Shown piece by piece: positions 1-6,407 of a DNA stretch of 7,131 nucleotides. This stretch comes from an uncultured Duganella sp. (GTDB taxonomy: Bacteria; Pseudomonadota; Gammaproteobacteria; Burkholderiales; Burkholderiaceae). Under the pieces are notes generated by a model. The model saw nothing but the letters and a program-made list of their open reading frames with translations. It had not been told where the DNA came from and searched no databases. The stretch lies in contig CAMLRG010000246.1 of assembly GCA_946482335.1 (NCBI GenBank), positions 1 through 7,131 on the forward strand, read 5' to 3'. Each line of letters opens with the position of its first letter. Position 1 is the stretch's first letter. The translations under genes and the position numbers were made by a program.

Positions 1-1597
1 CGAACTGCTCGGGAAACACGTCGTGCTTTCCGATGGGGTACCACGGCTCGGCGGACATTTCGTCCTCCTCGTTACGCGGCGCCGGGATCGCGCGGAAGTT
101 GCAGTCCGTGATGTATTCGATTTCATCGTAGTCGTAAAACACGACCCGCTTGTGGCGGGTGACGCCAAAGTTCTTGTACAGCATGTCACCCGGGAAGATA
201 TTGGCTGCCACCAGGTCCTTGATGGCGTTGCCGTATTCGACGATGCCATGCTCCAGCGCCGCATCGTCGCCCACCTCGTCAGCGTGCGACAGCCAGATGT
301 TCAGCGGCACCATGCGGCGCTCGATGTACAGGTGCTTGATCACCAGCTGCTCGCCGTCTTCCTCCACCAGCGATGGCGCGTAGTGCTTCAGCTCCGCCAC
401 CAGCTCTTCGCTGAAGCGGTTGCGCGGGAAGGCGACGTTGGAATACTCCAGCGTGTCGGCCATACGGCCCACGCGGTCGTGGTGCTTCACCAGCAGGTAC
501 TTGGACTTGATCTGCTCGCGCGTGGTTTCCTTCGGTGCCGGATAGAAGTCCTTGATCACCTTGAATACGTAAGGGAAGGACGGCAGCGCGAATACCAGCA
601 TCACCAGGCCGCGGATACCCGGCGCCGCGGCGAACAGGTCCGACGAATGCCGCAAGTGCTGCAGGTAGTCGCGGTAGAAGGCGTTCTTGCCCTGCTTTTG
701 CAGGCCGAGGATGGTGTAGATCTCGCTGCGCGGCTTGCGCGGCAGCAGGTTGCGCAGGAATTGCACATAGGCCGACGGCACTTCCATGTCGACCATGAAA
801 TAGGCGCGCGTGAACGAGAACAGCAGGACGATGTCTTCGTCCTCGGTCAGGATCGCATCCAGCACCAGCTGCTTGTTTTTGTTGTGCAGGATCGGAATGA
901 CGAAGGGCAGTTCGCAGCTGCCATTGACCGCCTTGCCGACGATGTAGGCGCCTTTGTTGCGGAAGAACAGGCTCGAGAGCACCTGGATCTGCGCATTCGG
1001 CTCCAGTTCGCCGAACAGGCTCGATAGCCGCGCTTCCACCAGCCCGATGTCGCGCGACAGGTTGGCAAACGGTGTGTTCAGCTGGAAGTTGGTGACGATG
1101 CGCTTGAGCGTGAACGTCAACCCGTCCTGCGCCGGGTAGTACACGCGGTAGGTCGGTGCCACTTCTTCCGTTTCGATGTACTCGGTCGAAATGACCGGGC
1201 GCACGAAAATGAATTCGTTGTGGAAGTAGGAGCGGTGCAGGATATTGCAGCAGACGGAATTGAAGAAAGTCTCAGCCAGCTCCGGCTGCTTGTGGCCGGA
1301 CAGCATGCCGATATAGTGCAGCTTCAATTCCCGCCACACTTCATCGGTCAGCTCGGACGGGTCGTACTCGTCCTCGAGCATTTGCACGCACTCCTGCACG
1401 CGCTTGTCGTAGTAGTCGATGCGCTCGCGCGCCGCGACCTGGGCCACCGCCCAGTCGCCCTGCTCGAAATGCCGCTTGGCCGCCTGCGCCGCCTGCCGGA
1501 ACAGGCGGTAATGCTTGTCGAACCCCTCGCGGATGGTGCGCGCGATGTCGAACGCGATTTGCGACGACAGCAGCTTGGGGAAGGCGGCGTGGATCAT
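1..1597 (-). CDS. aceK: Isocitrate dehydrogenase kinase/phosphatase, C-terminus beyond window
   Basis: AceK phosphorylates and dephosphorylates isocitrate dehydrogenase in the cytoplasm, and so sets the split between the TCA cycle and the glyoxylate shunt. The window holds 532 codons from the start; family members are about 570-610 residues, so only the C-terminal tail is missing. The reading starts [20 protein letters not shown], a typical AceK N-terminus. The nucleotide-binding stretch at about residues 325-346 ([17 protein letters not shown]) carries Lys346, matching E. coli Lys336. The block GDMLYKNFG gives Asp471 and Asn476 (E. coli Asp457, Asn462), and FYDYDEI gives Asp489 and Glu492 (E. 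coli Asp475, Glu478), so the bifunctional active site looks intact. The ATG at 1597 has an AGGG five bases upstream and no earlier in-frame start before the liuA stop. It begins 19 bp after the liuA stop and is probably co-transcribed with it. Identification is very secure. Confidence 0.97.
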   Translation of the reverse strand, partial: MIHAAFPKLLSSQIAFDIARTIREGFDKHYRLFRQAAQAAKRHFEQGDWAVAQVAARERIDYYDKRVQECVQMLEDEYDPSELTDEVWRELKLHYIGMLSGHKQPELAETFFNSVCCNILHRSYFHNEFIFVRPVISTEYIETEEVAPTYRVYYPAQDGLTFTLKRIVTNFQLNTPFANLSRDIGLVEARLSSLFGELEPNAQIQVLSSLFFRNKGAYIVGKAVNGSCELPFVIPILHNKNKQLVLDAILTEDEDIVLLFSFTRAYFMVDMEVPSAYVQFLRNLLPRKPRSEIYTILGLQKQGKNAFYRDYLQHLRHSSDLFAAAPGIRGLVMLVFALPSFPYVFKVIKDFYPAPKETTREQIKSKYLLVKHHDRVGRMADTLEYSNVAFPRNRFSEELVAELKHYAPSLVEEDGEQLVIKHLYIERRMVPLNIWLSHADEVGDDAALEHGIVEYGNAIKDLVAANIFPGDMLYKNFGVTRHKRVVFYDYDEIEYITDCNFRAIPAPRNEEDEMSAEPWYPIGKHDVFPEQF

Positions 1598-1616
1598 GGC
1601 GGCCCTGCGGGCAGGC

Positions 1617-2801
1617 TTACTTGGTCTCGGCGAACAGTTCGCGGCCGATCAGCATGCGGCGGATCTCGCTGGTGCCGGCGCCGATTTCATACAGCTTGGC
1701 GTCGCGCCAAAGGCGCCCGACCGGGTACTCGTTGATGTAGCCGTTGCCGCCCAGCGTCTGGATCGCTTCGCCGGCCATCCAGGTCGCTTTCTCGGCCGAG
1801 TACAGGATGGCGCCGGCGGCGTCCTTGCGCAGCGCGCGCACCTGCTCCGGCGTCGTGGCGCGGTCGCACGCCTGGCCCACCGCGTAGACGTAAGCGCGGC
1901 AAGCCATCATGGTGGAGTACATGTCCGCCAGTTTGCCCTGCATCAGCTGGAATTCGCCGATCGGCTGGCCGAACTGCTTGCGGTCGTGGATGTAAGGCAC
2001 CACAGCATCCATGCAGGCCGACATGATGCCCAGCGGGCCGCCGGACAGCACGGTGCGCTCGAAGTCCAGGCCGGACATCAGCACGTTGACGCCCTTGCCC
2101 AGGCCGCCCAGCACGTTTTCGGCCGGGACTTCGCAATCTTCGAACACCAGCTCGCCGGTGTGGGAGCCGCGCATGCCCAGCTTGTCCAGCTTCTGCGCGA
2201 TGGAGAAGCCCTTGAAGCCCTTCTCGATCAGGAAGGCGGTCATGCCGCGCGGGCCGGCTTCCAGGTCATTTTTGGCGTACACCACCAGGGTGTCGGCGTC
2301 CGGGCCGTTGGTGATCCACATCTTGGTGCCGTTCAGCACCCAGCGGTCGCCCTTGAAGTCGGCGCGCAGCTTCATGCTCACCACGTCGGAACCGGCGTTC
2401 GGCTCGGACATGGCCAGCGCGCCCACGTGTTCACCGGAGATCAGCTTGGGCAGGTATTTCCGCTTCTGTTCTTCGGTGCCGTTGCGCTTGATCTGGTTGA
2501 CGCACAGGTTGGAGTGGGCGCCATACGACAGGCCGACCGAAGCGGACGCGCGGGAAATCTCTTCCATTGCAATGATATGGGCCAGGTAACCCATATTGGC
2601 GCCGCCGTACTCTTCGCCGACGGTGATGCCCAGCAAGCCCAGCTCGCCCATCTTCCGCCACAGGTCCATCGGGAACTGGTCGGTACGGTCAATTTCAGCG
2701 GCGCGCGGGGCGATTTCGGCGGCGGCGAATTGCTGCACCGCTTCGCGCAGGGCGGCGATGTCCTCGCCGTGGTCAAAGGTCAGGCCTGGGAGATGGAGCA
2801 T
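1617..2801 (-). CDS. liuA: Isovaleryl-CoA dehydrogenase
   Basis: A 394-residue FAD-dependent acyl-CoA dehydrogenase that oxidises isovaleryl-CoA to 3-methylcrotonyl-CoA, the first committed dehydrogenation of leucine breakdown, passing electrons to ETF. Both family signatures are visible: [13 protein letters not shown] (130-142) and the C-terminal [12 protein letters not shown]...RLWRD (348-367). The base that marks isovaleryl-CoA dehydrogenases sits in [16 protein letters not shown] (Glu248, equivalent to human Glu254). The position used as catalytic Glu in medium-chain enzymes is replaced in YEIGAGTSE (371-379), which supports isovaleryl specificity over a general acyl-CoA dehydrogenase. 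Length is normal and the gene is intact. The ATG at 2801 has a strong ribosome binding site, AGAGGAAG (2804-2811). It is preceded by a LiuR-like regulator and a dyad operator, and followed closely by aceK. The rest of the liu operon (liuB, C, D, E) is not in the window and may lie beyond aceK. Confidence 0.96.
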   Translation of the reverse strand: MLHLPGLTFDHGEDIAALREAVQQFAAAEIAPRAAEIDRTDQFPMDLWRKMGELGLLGITVGEEYGGANMGYLAHIIAMEEISRASASVGLSYGAHSNLCVNQIKRNGTEEQKRKYLPKLISGEHVGALAMSEPNAGSDVVSMKLRADFKGDRWVLNGTKMWITNGPDADTLVVYAKNDLEAGPRGMTAFLIEKGFKGFSIAQKLDKLGMRGSHTGELVFEDCEVPAENVLGGLGKGVNVLMSGLDFERTVLSGGPLGIMSACMDAVVPYIHDRKQFGQPIGEFQLMQGKLADMYSTMMACRAYVYAVGQACDRATTPEQVRALRKDAAGAILYSAEKATWMAGEAIQTLGGNGYINEYPVGRLWRDAKLYEIGAGTSEIRRMLIGRELFAETK

Positions 2802-2803
2802 GT

Positions 2804-2811
2804 CTTCCTCT
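2804..2811 (-). promoter_or_regulatory. Ribosome binding site of liuA
   Basis: AGAGGAAG on the minus strand, three bases before the ATG at 2801. It is the best Shine-Dalgarno match among the genes of this window and fixes the liuA start. Confidence 0.8.
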
Positions 2812-2836
2812 ATTGGTGTTGGGTGTTGAAGCGCAA

Positions 2837-2865
2837 ATGATACGCCTGACTTACGTTAACGTAAA
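2837..2865 (-). promoter_or_regulatory. Candidate liuA promoter
   Basis: On the minus strand TTTACG (2865-2860) and TATCAT (2842-2837) are separated by 17 bases, giving an expected transcript start near 2830 and a leader of about 28 bases before liuA. The -10 box is good and the -35 box is weak. The dyad at 2851-2864 sits between and over these boxes, as expected for a MerR-family regulator, which acts from within the promoter spacer. Position is inferred from sequence only. Confidence 0.5.
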
Positions 2866-2872
2866 CGTCAAG
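2847..2872. promoter_or_regulatory. Candidate LiuR operator upstream of liuA
   Basis: Contains a perfect 14-bp palindrome TTACGTTAACGTAA (2851-2864) extended on the right by ACGTCAA. The segment 2856-2871 (TTAACGTAAACGTCAA) nearly repeats 3308-3322 (TTTACGTAACGTCAA) in the regulator/hydrolase divergent region, differing by one substitution and one inserted A. Two such sites, one before the dehydrogenase and one before the regulator gene, fit control by the adjacent MerR-type protein. LiuR control of branched-chain amino acid degradation genes is established in proteobacteria; that these exact bases are bound is inference. Confidence 0.72.
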
Positions 2873-2882
2873 CAAATGCGCG

Positions 2883-3287
2883 TCAACCGGCCGCGGTTTG
2901 CTTTTCGGCAAGAGCCGCCAACAGGCGCTTGCACTCTTCTTCATGGGTGGCGATTTCCTGCAGGGACATTTCGATGTCCTCGCGCTGTTGTTCCAGGTTT
3001 TCGCGGTGTTGCGCCAGCACGCCCAGGAAGCGGTTCATCTGTGCTTCGGTATCCTTGGGCGATTCGTACATATCGACCAGGCTCTTGATTTCGGACAAGG
3101 ACAAGCCGATGCGCTTGCCGCGCAGGGTCAGTTTGAGGCGGGTGCGGTCGCGCGGCGTGTAGACGCGGTTGCGGCCGCCGGCGCCTTCGCGCGAAGGGGA
3201 CAGCAAACCCTGGTCTTCGTAGAAACGGATGGCACGCGGGGTGATGTCGAACTCGCGGGCCAGTTCGGTAATGGTGTAGGTCGGCAT
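2883..3287 (-). CDS. liuR: MerR-family regulator of leucine/isovalerate degradation (LiuR-like)
   Basis: A 134-residue MerR-type activator/repressor. Residues 3-72 form the winged helix-turn-helix: YTITELAREFDITPRAIRFY, then YEDQGLLSPSREG, the wing residues RNRVYTPRDRTRL and the KRIGLSLSEIKSL helix. Residues about 80-128 are charged and helical (QHRENLEQQREDIEMSLQEI), the usual dimerising coiled coil. The single cysteine (Cys119) and the lack of a clustered metal-binding motif argue against a metal sensor. Position directly before isovaleryl-CoA dehydrogenase is the hallmark of LiuR, which controls leucine and branched-chain acid catabolism. The start at 3287 fits the family N-terminus. The best purine-rich site, GGAAG, lies 14 bases upstream, which is rather far. 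A near-match of the liuA dyad lies upstream, suggesting autoregulation. An 81-bp gap with its own promoter signals separates it from liuA. Confidence 0.9.
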   Translation of the reverse strand: MPTYTITELAREFDITPRAIRFYEDQGLLSPSREGAGGRNRVYTPRDRTRLKLTLRGKRIGLSLSEIKSLVDMYESPKDTEAQMNRFLGVLAQHRENLEQQREDIEMSLQEIATHEEECKRLLAALAEKQTAAG

Positions 3288-3291
3288 GGCT

Positions 3292-3331
3292 TACAATGGA
3301 TCTTCCGTTTACGTAACGTCAATCTATTGTA
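3292..3331. promoter_or_regulatory. Candidate divergent promoters with second LiuR operator
   Basis: The 48-bp gap between the regulator and the hydrolase carries TACAAT on the plus strand (3292-3297) and again on the minus strand (3331-3326), facing each other. Each would start a transcript about 32 bases before its gene (plus to 3336, minus to 3287). Between them lies the dyad-like TTTACGTAACGTCAA (3308-3322), the second copy of the motif upstream of liuA. A regulator bound there would lie just downstream of both -10 boxes. No convincing -35 box is seen on either side, so the exact starts are tentative. Confidence 0.5.
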
Positions 3332-3335
3332 CGCC

Positions 3336-4400
3336 ATGAACCCGCTCGAATCCCAGCTTGACTATCCTTTTGGCGACACCTTGCCGGCCAGCGGGACGGT
3401 GTTCGACGTCGCACCCGGCGTGGCCTGGATGCGCTTGCCGCTGCCATTCGCCCTGGACCACATCAACCTGTGGCTGCTGCGCGAAGCGGACGGCTGGAGC
3501 GTGGTCGATTGCGGCGTGGCGCTGGATGCGAGCAGGCAAGCCTGGAATGCCACGCTCGACGGGCCGCTGGCCGGGCAGCGGCTGTTGCGCGTAGTGGCCA
3601 CTCACTGTCACCCCGACCACGTCGGGCTGGCGGACTGGCTGTGCCAGCGCTTTGGCATCGCGCTGTGGATGACGGCGGGCGAATATGCATTCGCCCGCAT
3701 GATGTCCGCCGGCCTGCCTGGGGTGGACGGTCCGTCGGCGGTTCCGCACTTCCAACGCCACGGCCTGGCCGATCCGGACATGTTAGTAAAAATGCGTACG
3801 AGGAAGAACTACTACCCTTCGCTGGTGCCGTCGGTGCCGGCCTCCTACGTCCGGCTGCAGGACGGACAGTCGGTCACGGCCGGTGACTGCAGTTGGCGGG
3901 TGATCACCGGCTTTGGCCATTCGCCCGAGCATGCCGCCCTGTACTGCGAACAATTGAATGTGCTGATTTCGGGCGACATGGTGTTGCCGCGCATCTCGAC
4001 CAATATGTCGGTCGTCGCGGTGGAACCGGAAGCCAATCCCTTGCAGCAATACCTCGATTCACTGGGGTGCTTCGCCGGCCTGCCCGACGATGTATTGGTG
4101 CTGCCGTCCCATGGCCGGCCGTTCCGTGGCTTGCACACCCGCATCCGCCAGCTGCGCGAGCATCACGACGCGCGCCTGGCCGAAGTGCTGGCTGCCTGCA
4201 CCGGCACCGCGCGCTCCGCGGCGGACATCGTGCCCATCATGTTCCGCCGCCCCCTTGATGCTCACCAGTTGAGCTTCGCACTGGGGGAGGCGCTGGCCCA
4301 CCTCCATAAGCTATGGCGGGAGGGTATCGTGCGCCGGGCCACCGGTGATGACGGCATTATAAGATTCATAAAAGCTGCGCAAGTTACCGCCGGTCGTTAA
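3336..4400 (+). CDS. Metallo-beta-lactamase-fold hydrolase with C-terminal winged helix
   Basis: A 354-residue soluble MBL-fold metallohydrolase. The metal-binding motif THCHPDHVG supplies His90, His92, Asp94 and His95. Further ligands are His195 in GFGHSPEH, Asp214 in ISGDMVLP and His259 in LPSHGRPF, so the two-metal site is complete. After the catalytic domain (about 20-265), residues about 275-345 are helical and resemble the winged-helix tail found in LACTB2-like MBL proteins. The reading frame is open much further upstream, but that part is antisense to the regulator; the ATG at 3336 gives a normal length and a natural N-terminus. There is no clear ribosome binding site. It is transcribed away from liuR and shares its control region, so a role linked to acyl-CoA or branched-chain acid metabolism (for example thioester or lactone hydrolysis) is plausible. 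The substrate cannot be read from the sequence. Confidence 0.9.
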   Translation: MNPLESQLDYPFGDTLPASGTVFDVAPGVAWMRLPLPFALDHINLWLLREADGWSVVDCGVALDASRQAWNATLDGPLAGQRLLRVVATHCHPDHVGLADWLCQRFGIALWMTAGEYAFARMMSAGLPGVDGPSAVPHFQRHGLADPDMLVKMRTRKNYYPSLVPSVPASYVRLQDGQSVTAGDCSWRVITGFGHSPEHAALYCEQLNVLISGDMVLPRISTNMSVVAVEPEANPLQQYLDSLGCFAGLPDDVLVLPSHGRPFRGLHTRIRQLREHHDARLAEVLAACTGTARSAADIVPIMFRRPLDAHQLSFALGEALAHLHKLWREGIVRRATGDDGIIRFIKAAQVTAGR

Positions 4401-4418
4401 TACCACCCGACCGGCAGG
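4387..4418 (+). terminator. Hairpin at end of MBL gene, possible weak terminator
   Basis: GCCGGTCG (4389-4396) pairs perfectly with CGACCGGC (4408-4415). The loop holds the stop codon of the hydrolase gene, and CC/GG pairs beyond a bulged A extend the stem. No T-run follows on either strand, so intrinsic termination is doubtful; it may protect the 3' end of the message. Confidence 0.35.
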
Positions 4419-4505
4419 CAAGAAAAGCAGCCCCTAGGATAGTAGTCGCCAGTCAACTTTATTTCTAAGTTGCATCCGATTGCTTGTCGTCCTGACAAGT
4501 GGATT

Positions 4506-4550
4506 CTGCTACTTTTTACGGTCCAGACCGAAAGAAATTCGGCGTAGCAG
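4506..4550. other. Nested inverted repeats, possible structured RNA segment
   Basis: CTGCTAC (4506-4512) is the exact reverse complement of GTAGCAG (4544-4550). Inside, CCGAA (4528-4532) pairs with TTCGG (4538-4542) around AGAAA, and CGGTC/GACCG (4519-4530) offers an alternative pairing. I recognise no known RNA family or riboswitch in it. Confidence 0.3.
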
Positions 4551-4585
4551 AGCGGGAAATCGCGCAGTCTGTAGCGTCAATTGTT

Positions 4586-4605
4586 AATTGTCGAACACGA
4601 CAATT
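4586..4605. promoter_or_regulatory. Dyad AATTGTCG-aaca-CGACAATT, candidate operator
   Basis: A perfect 8-bp inverted repeat with a 4-base centre, about 65 bp before the HTH gene. Related half-sites adjoin it: CAATTG at 4579-4584, and GACAATTGTC (4599-4608), itself a perfect palindrome. The clustering of CAATTGT-like half-sites suggests protein binding. A TTGTCA hexamer (4604-4609) that could serve as a -35 box overlaps its edge. Confidence 0.4.
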
Positions 4606-4633
4606 GTCACGATTGGTGTTGTGGTTCTAGAGA

Positions 4634-4662
4634 CTGACATTCATGTTCTGACATGAAATAGT
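4634..4662 (+). promoter_or_regulatory. Candidate promoter and operator of the HTH gene
   Basis: CTGACA (4634-4639, five of six bases of the -35 consensus) and AATAGT (4657-4662, four of six of the -10) are 17 bases apart. The spacer is filled by a perfect dyad TTCATGT-TCTG-ACATGAA (4640-4657). Transcription would start about at the ATG at 4669, giving a leaderless mRNA, in agreement with the absence of a ribosome binding site. An alternative is TTGTCA (4604-4609) with a poor -10 near 4627. A dyad between -35 and -10 is a classic place for autorepression. Confidence 0.42.
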
Positions 4663-4668
4663 GCAACT

Positions 4669-5079
4669 ATGAATTCTTCAAACGAACGTGAAAGCTTTAG
4701 CCAGCGGCTTCAGCAGGCTTTGAAAAACGCCCACTATTCCCCCGACAGCCCCACCCGGCTGGCGCGTGAGTTCAACATCCGGTTTGAGGGCAGACCGATT
4801 ACGGTACACGCGGCCCGGAAATGGCTGGTGGGTGAGGCAATCCCTACCCAGGAAAAGCTGCGCATGATCGCGCAGTGGCTCGGCGTACCGGCGGAATGGC
4901 TGCGCTTTGGCGGTCCGGAAAGCGAGCATCACAATGGGGAAACCAATGGCAGCAACCTGGCCCGCTTCGAGTCCGCCGACGTCAAATTGATCGCGGATCT
5001 GCAACGCCTGGATGACCATCACAAGCAAATCGCCCGCGAATTTATTCGCATGCTGGTCAGGGTCAATTACCAGAAGTAA
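4669..5079 (+). CDS. Small helix-turn-helix DNA-binding regulator
   Basis: A 136-residue protein of the lambda-repressor/XRE-like helix-turn-helix type. Residues 10-80 make up the DNA-binding domain: SFSQRLQQALKNA, then TRLAREFNIRF, then PITVHAARKWLVGEAIPT (likely recognition region) and EKLRMIAQWLGVPAEWLRFG. There is a polar linker at about 81-98 and a short C-terminal helix (VKLIADLQRLDDHHKQIAREFIRMLVRV, 105-132) that could dimerise. It has no peptidase, metal-binding or ligand domain, so it is not a LexA-type repressor. The likely role is a local transcription regulator; its targets are unknown. It stands alone, converges on ubiX, and lacks a clear ribosome binding site. The dyads upstream are plausible autoregulatory sites. 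The family looks chromosomal in betaproteobacteria, and no phage genes are nearby. Confidence 0.82.
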   Translation: MNSSNERESFSQRLQQALKNAHYSPDSPTRLAREFNIRFEGRPITVHAARKWLVGEAIPTQEKLRMIAQWLGVPAEWLRFGGPESEHHNGETNGSNLARFESADVKLIADLQRLDDHHKQIAREFIRMLVRVNYQK

Positions 5080-5080
5080 C

Positions 5081-5121
5081 AAAAAATCACTATTTGTCCT
5101 ATGCAAATGCAGGGCGAATAG
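5081..5121 (-). terminator. Possible terminator of the grxD-ubiX operon
   Basis: Read on the minus strand, CTATTCGCCC (5121-5112) pairs with GGACAAATAG (5099-5090) in eight of ten positions, and the right arm is followed by TGATTTTTTG. The stem is imperfect and AT-rich at its base, and it lies about 165 bp beyond the ubiX stop, so the call is tentative. Confidence 0.3.
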
Positions 5122-5210
5122 CAGGCCACGCGGCATCAGGGTTTCACTTAGTGCGCCACCCCCGGCGCACCTCCCCCACCATTTGGAAAGCCAGTTCGAC
5201 CCAGTCGGAA

Positions 5211-5253
5211 TGACAACTTTTCATGTCACAAACGACCATACCACTTTGTAACA
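5211..5253. repeat. Overlapping inverted repeats TGACA/TGTCA and TGTCACAAA/TTTGTAACA
   Basis: TGACA (5211-5215) and TGTCA (5224-5228) form one dyad with an 8-base centre. TGTCACAAA (5224-5232) and TTTGTAACA (5245-5253) form a second, matching at eight of nine positions with a 12-base centre. They share TGTCA. TTCATGTCA (5220-5228) is the reverse complement of 4649-4657 in the dyad upstream of the HTH gene. Confidence 0.4.
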
Positions 5254-5286
5254 ATCTTGATACATGGCCCCGCAAAGGCGCATGTT

Positions 5287-5868
5287 TCAAGAGTTCATGC
5301 CATTCCAGCGAGGGGCCAGATTGTGACATAGGCCGAATAGGTCGATGACGCGGGCCACCGTATGGTCCACCATTTCATCGATGGTCTGCGGCTGGTGGTA
5401 GAAGCTCGGCAGGGGTGGGAAGATGATGCCGCCCATCTCGGTCACGGCGGTCATACTGCGCAAGTGCGCCAGGTTGAACGGGGTTTCGCGCACCATCAAT
5501 ACCAGGCGGCGGCGTTCCTTCAGCATCACATCGGCGGCGCGGGCGATCAGGTTGTCCGACAGGCCATGGGCCACGGACGCCAGGGTTTTCATCGAACAGG
5601 GGGCGATCACCATGCCGTCGGCCTGGAACGAGCCGCTGGCGATTGACGCGCCGATATTGTTCTGCTTGTGGACGACGTGGGCCTGCGCTTCCACTTCCTT
5701 GCGCTGCAGTCCGGTCTCCTGATGGAGGGTGAGGGTAGCGGCGTCGGAAATGACCAGGTGGGTCTCGACGCCAGCGATTTGCCGCAGATGGTGCAGCAGC
5801 CGCACGCCATAGATGGCGCCGGTGGCGCCGGTGATGGCGATGACCAGCCGCTGCGGGCGATCAGCCAT
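5287..5868 (-). CDS. ubiX: Flavin prenyltransferase UbiX
   Basis: A 193-residue enzyme that prenylates FMN with dimethylallyl phosphate to give the prenyl-FMN cofactor of UbiD-type decarboxylases, needed in ubiquinone synthesis. The Rossmann-like flavoprotein N-terminus [17 protein letters not shown] (9-25), the central [14 protein letters not shown] (89-102), the [13 protein letters not shown] block with RETP at 127-130, and [16 protein letters not shown] plus [17 protein letters not shown] (145-179) are all typical. Length is normal. The ATG at 5868 overlaps the end of grxD by 8 bases (stop of grxD at 5861-5863), so translation is probably coupled; no strong ribosome binding site is seen. 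Its partner ubiD is not in the window. Confidence 0.95.
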   Translation of the reverse strand: MADRPQRLVIAITGATGAIYGVRLLHHLRQIAGVETHLVISDAATLTLHQETGLQRKEVEAQAHVVHKQNNIGASIASGSFQADGMVIAPCSMKTLASVAHGLSDNLIARAADVMLKERRRLVLMVRETPFNLAHLRSMTAVTEMGGIIFPPLPSFYHQPQTIDEMVDHTVARVIDLFGLCHNLAPRWNGMNS

Positions 5869-6178
5869 TATTGTCCAGCAGGGCTTTCAGTTCGCCGGAT
5901 TCAAACATTTCGGCCATGATGTCGGAGCCGCCGATGAACTCGCCGCGCACGTACAGTTGCGGGATGGTTGGCCAGTTCGAATATTCCTTGATGCCCTGGC
6001 GTACTTCCGGATCGTCCAGCACGTTGACGGTGGCGATGTTCTCGACGCCGCAAGCTTTCAGGATCTGGATGGCGCGGCCGGAGAAGCCGCACTGCGGGAA
6101 CTGGGCGGTGCCCTTCATGAACAGCACGACCGGGGTATTGGTCACGGTTTCTTTGATCCAGGTTTGTACGTCGCTCAT
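5861..6178 (-). CDS. grxD: Monothiol glutaredoxin (CGFS type)
   Basis: A 105-residue thioredoxin-fold protein of the Grx4/Grx5 type, which binds and delivers [2Fe-2S] clusters as a glutathione-bridged dimer rather than acting mainly as a disulfide reductase. The active-site motif CGFS is at 30-33 within [18 protein letters not shown]. The glutathione-contacting residues Lys22 (FMKG), the cis-proline loop WPTIPQLYV (69-77) and GGSD (83-86) are present. Length is slightly below the 115 residues of E. coli GrxD, the difference being at the ends. The ATG at 6178 fits the family start. It is first in a two-gene minus-strand operon with ubiX. From general knowledge, betaproteobacterial grxD often follows prfA and prmC; here tex and repeats lie upstream instead. 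Confidence 0.96.
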   Translation of the reverse strand: MSDVQTWIKETVTNTPVVLFMKGTAQFPQCGFSGRAIQILKACGVENIATVNVLDDPEVRQGIKEYSNWPTIPQLYVRGEFIGGSDIMAEMFESGELKALLDNNG

Positions 6179-6211
6179 TGCATTCTCACTGCTAAGGTTT
6201 GGAATCCCACC

Positions 6212-6296
6212 ATTTTACAAGAAACCGCCAATAGCCTGTTGACCCGGTCCCAGCGCGCGGAGATTTGCTATAGTTGCCGGCTTTGTATCTTGGCAA
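6212..6296 (-). promoter_or_regulatory. Candidate grxD-ubiX promoters
   Basis: Two candidates on the minus strand. The distal one has TTGCCA (6296-6291) and TATAGC (6272-6267) with an 18-base spacer, leaving a leader of about 80 bases. The proximal one has a good -10, TAAAAT (6217-6212), but only a weak TCAACA (6242-6237) at 19 bases, leaving about 26 bases. Either would place transcription start between the repeat region and grxD, so grxD-ubiX need not depend on readthrough from tex. Confidence 0.42.
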
Positions 6297-6407
6297 GCAA
6301 TTGATATGGAAGTTTATCAACGACGCGTCCTGCGGCAGTGGGGATCTCGAAGCCCATGAAACGTGGCTGGTGCCCAATAGCCGATCATGCCACCCGGTTC
6401 GCGCCGC

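Larger units (their letters stand above)
4401..4668. other. Dyad-rich intergenic region before the HTH regulator
   Basis: 268 bp without a gene, visibly richer in A and T than its surroundings. It holds a series of inverted repeats: CAACTT/AAGTTG (4454-4472), CTTGTC/GACAAG (4483-4499), CTGCTAC/GTAGCAG enclosing CCGAA/TTCGG (4506-4550), AATTGTCG/CGACAATT (4586-4605) and TTCATGT/ACATGAA (4640-4657). The last two are closest to the downstream gene and are the better operator candidates; the 4506-4550 structure could instead be part of an RNA. Confidence 0.6.
5080..5286. other. Convergent intergenic region with several dyads
   Basis: 207 bp between the ends of the HTH gene and ubiX. It holds an imperfect hairpin (5090-5121), a GC-rich hairpin GTGCGCC-accccc-GGCGCAC (5151-5170) with no T-run on either side, and a pair of overlapping dyads at 5211-5253. 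No convincing gene is present; the short open frames here overlap ubiX antisense or lack start signals. Confidence 0.6.

Noticed and set aside
23..1027. 334-codon plus-strand open frame
   Set aside because: It is exactly antisense to aceK, whose conserved active-site blocks leave no doubt about the coding strand; the translation is Arg/His/Val/Gln-rich as is usual for GC-rich shadow frames.
1515..2840. 441-codon plus-strand open frame
   Set aside because: Antisense to liuA and to the start of aceK; low-complexity His/Ala/Val-rich translation, no recognisable domain.
2898..3335. N-terminal extension of the MBL hydrolase frame
   Set aside because: The frame is open, but this stretch is antisense to the MerR regulator and has no domain; the ATG at 3336 gives the family-like length.
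4634..4642. CTGACATTC shared with the large palindrome (6439-6447)
   Set aside because: A single shared 9-mer without the surrounding arm sequence; probably chance rather than a degraded copy of the element.
5151..5170. GTGCGCC-accccc-GGCGCAC hairpin as an intrinsic terminator
   Set aside because: The stem is strong but no T-run follows on either strand, so only a hairpin can be claimed.
5144..5329. 61-codon minus-strand frame at the end of ubiX
   Set aside because: Overlaps the ubiX end in another frame, no ribosome binding site and no recognisable features.
6306..6359. 17-residue plus-strand open frame (MEVYQRRVLRQWGSRSP)
   Set aside because: Too short, no ribosome binding site, no neighbour context; chance frame.
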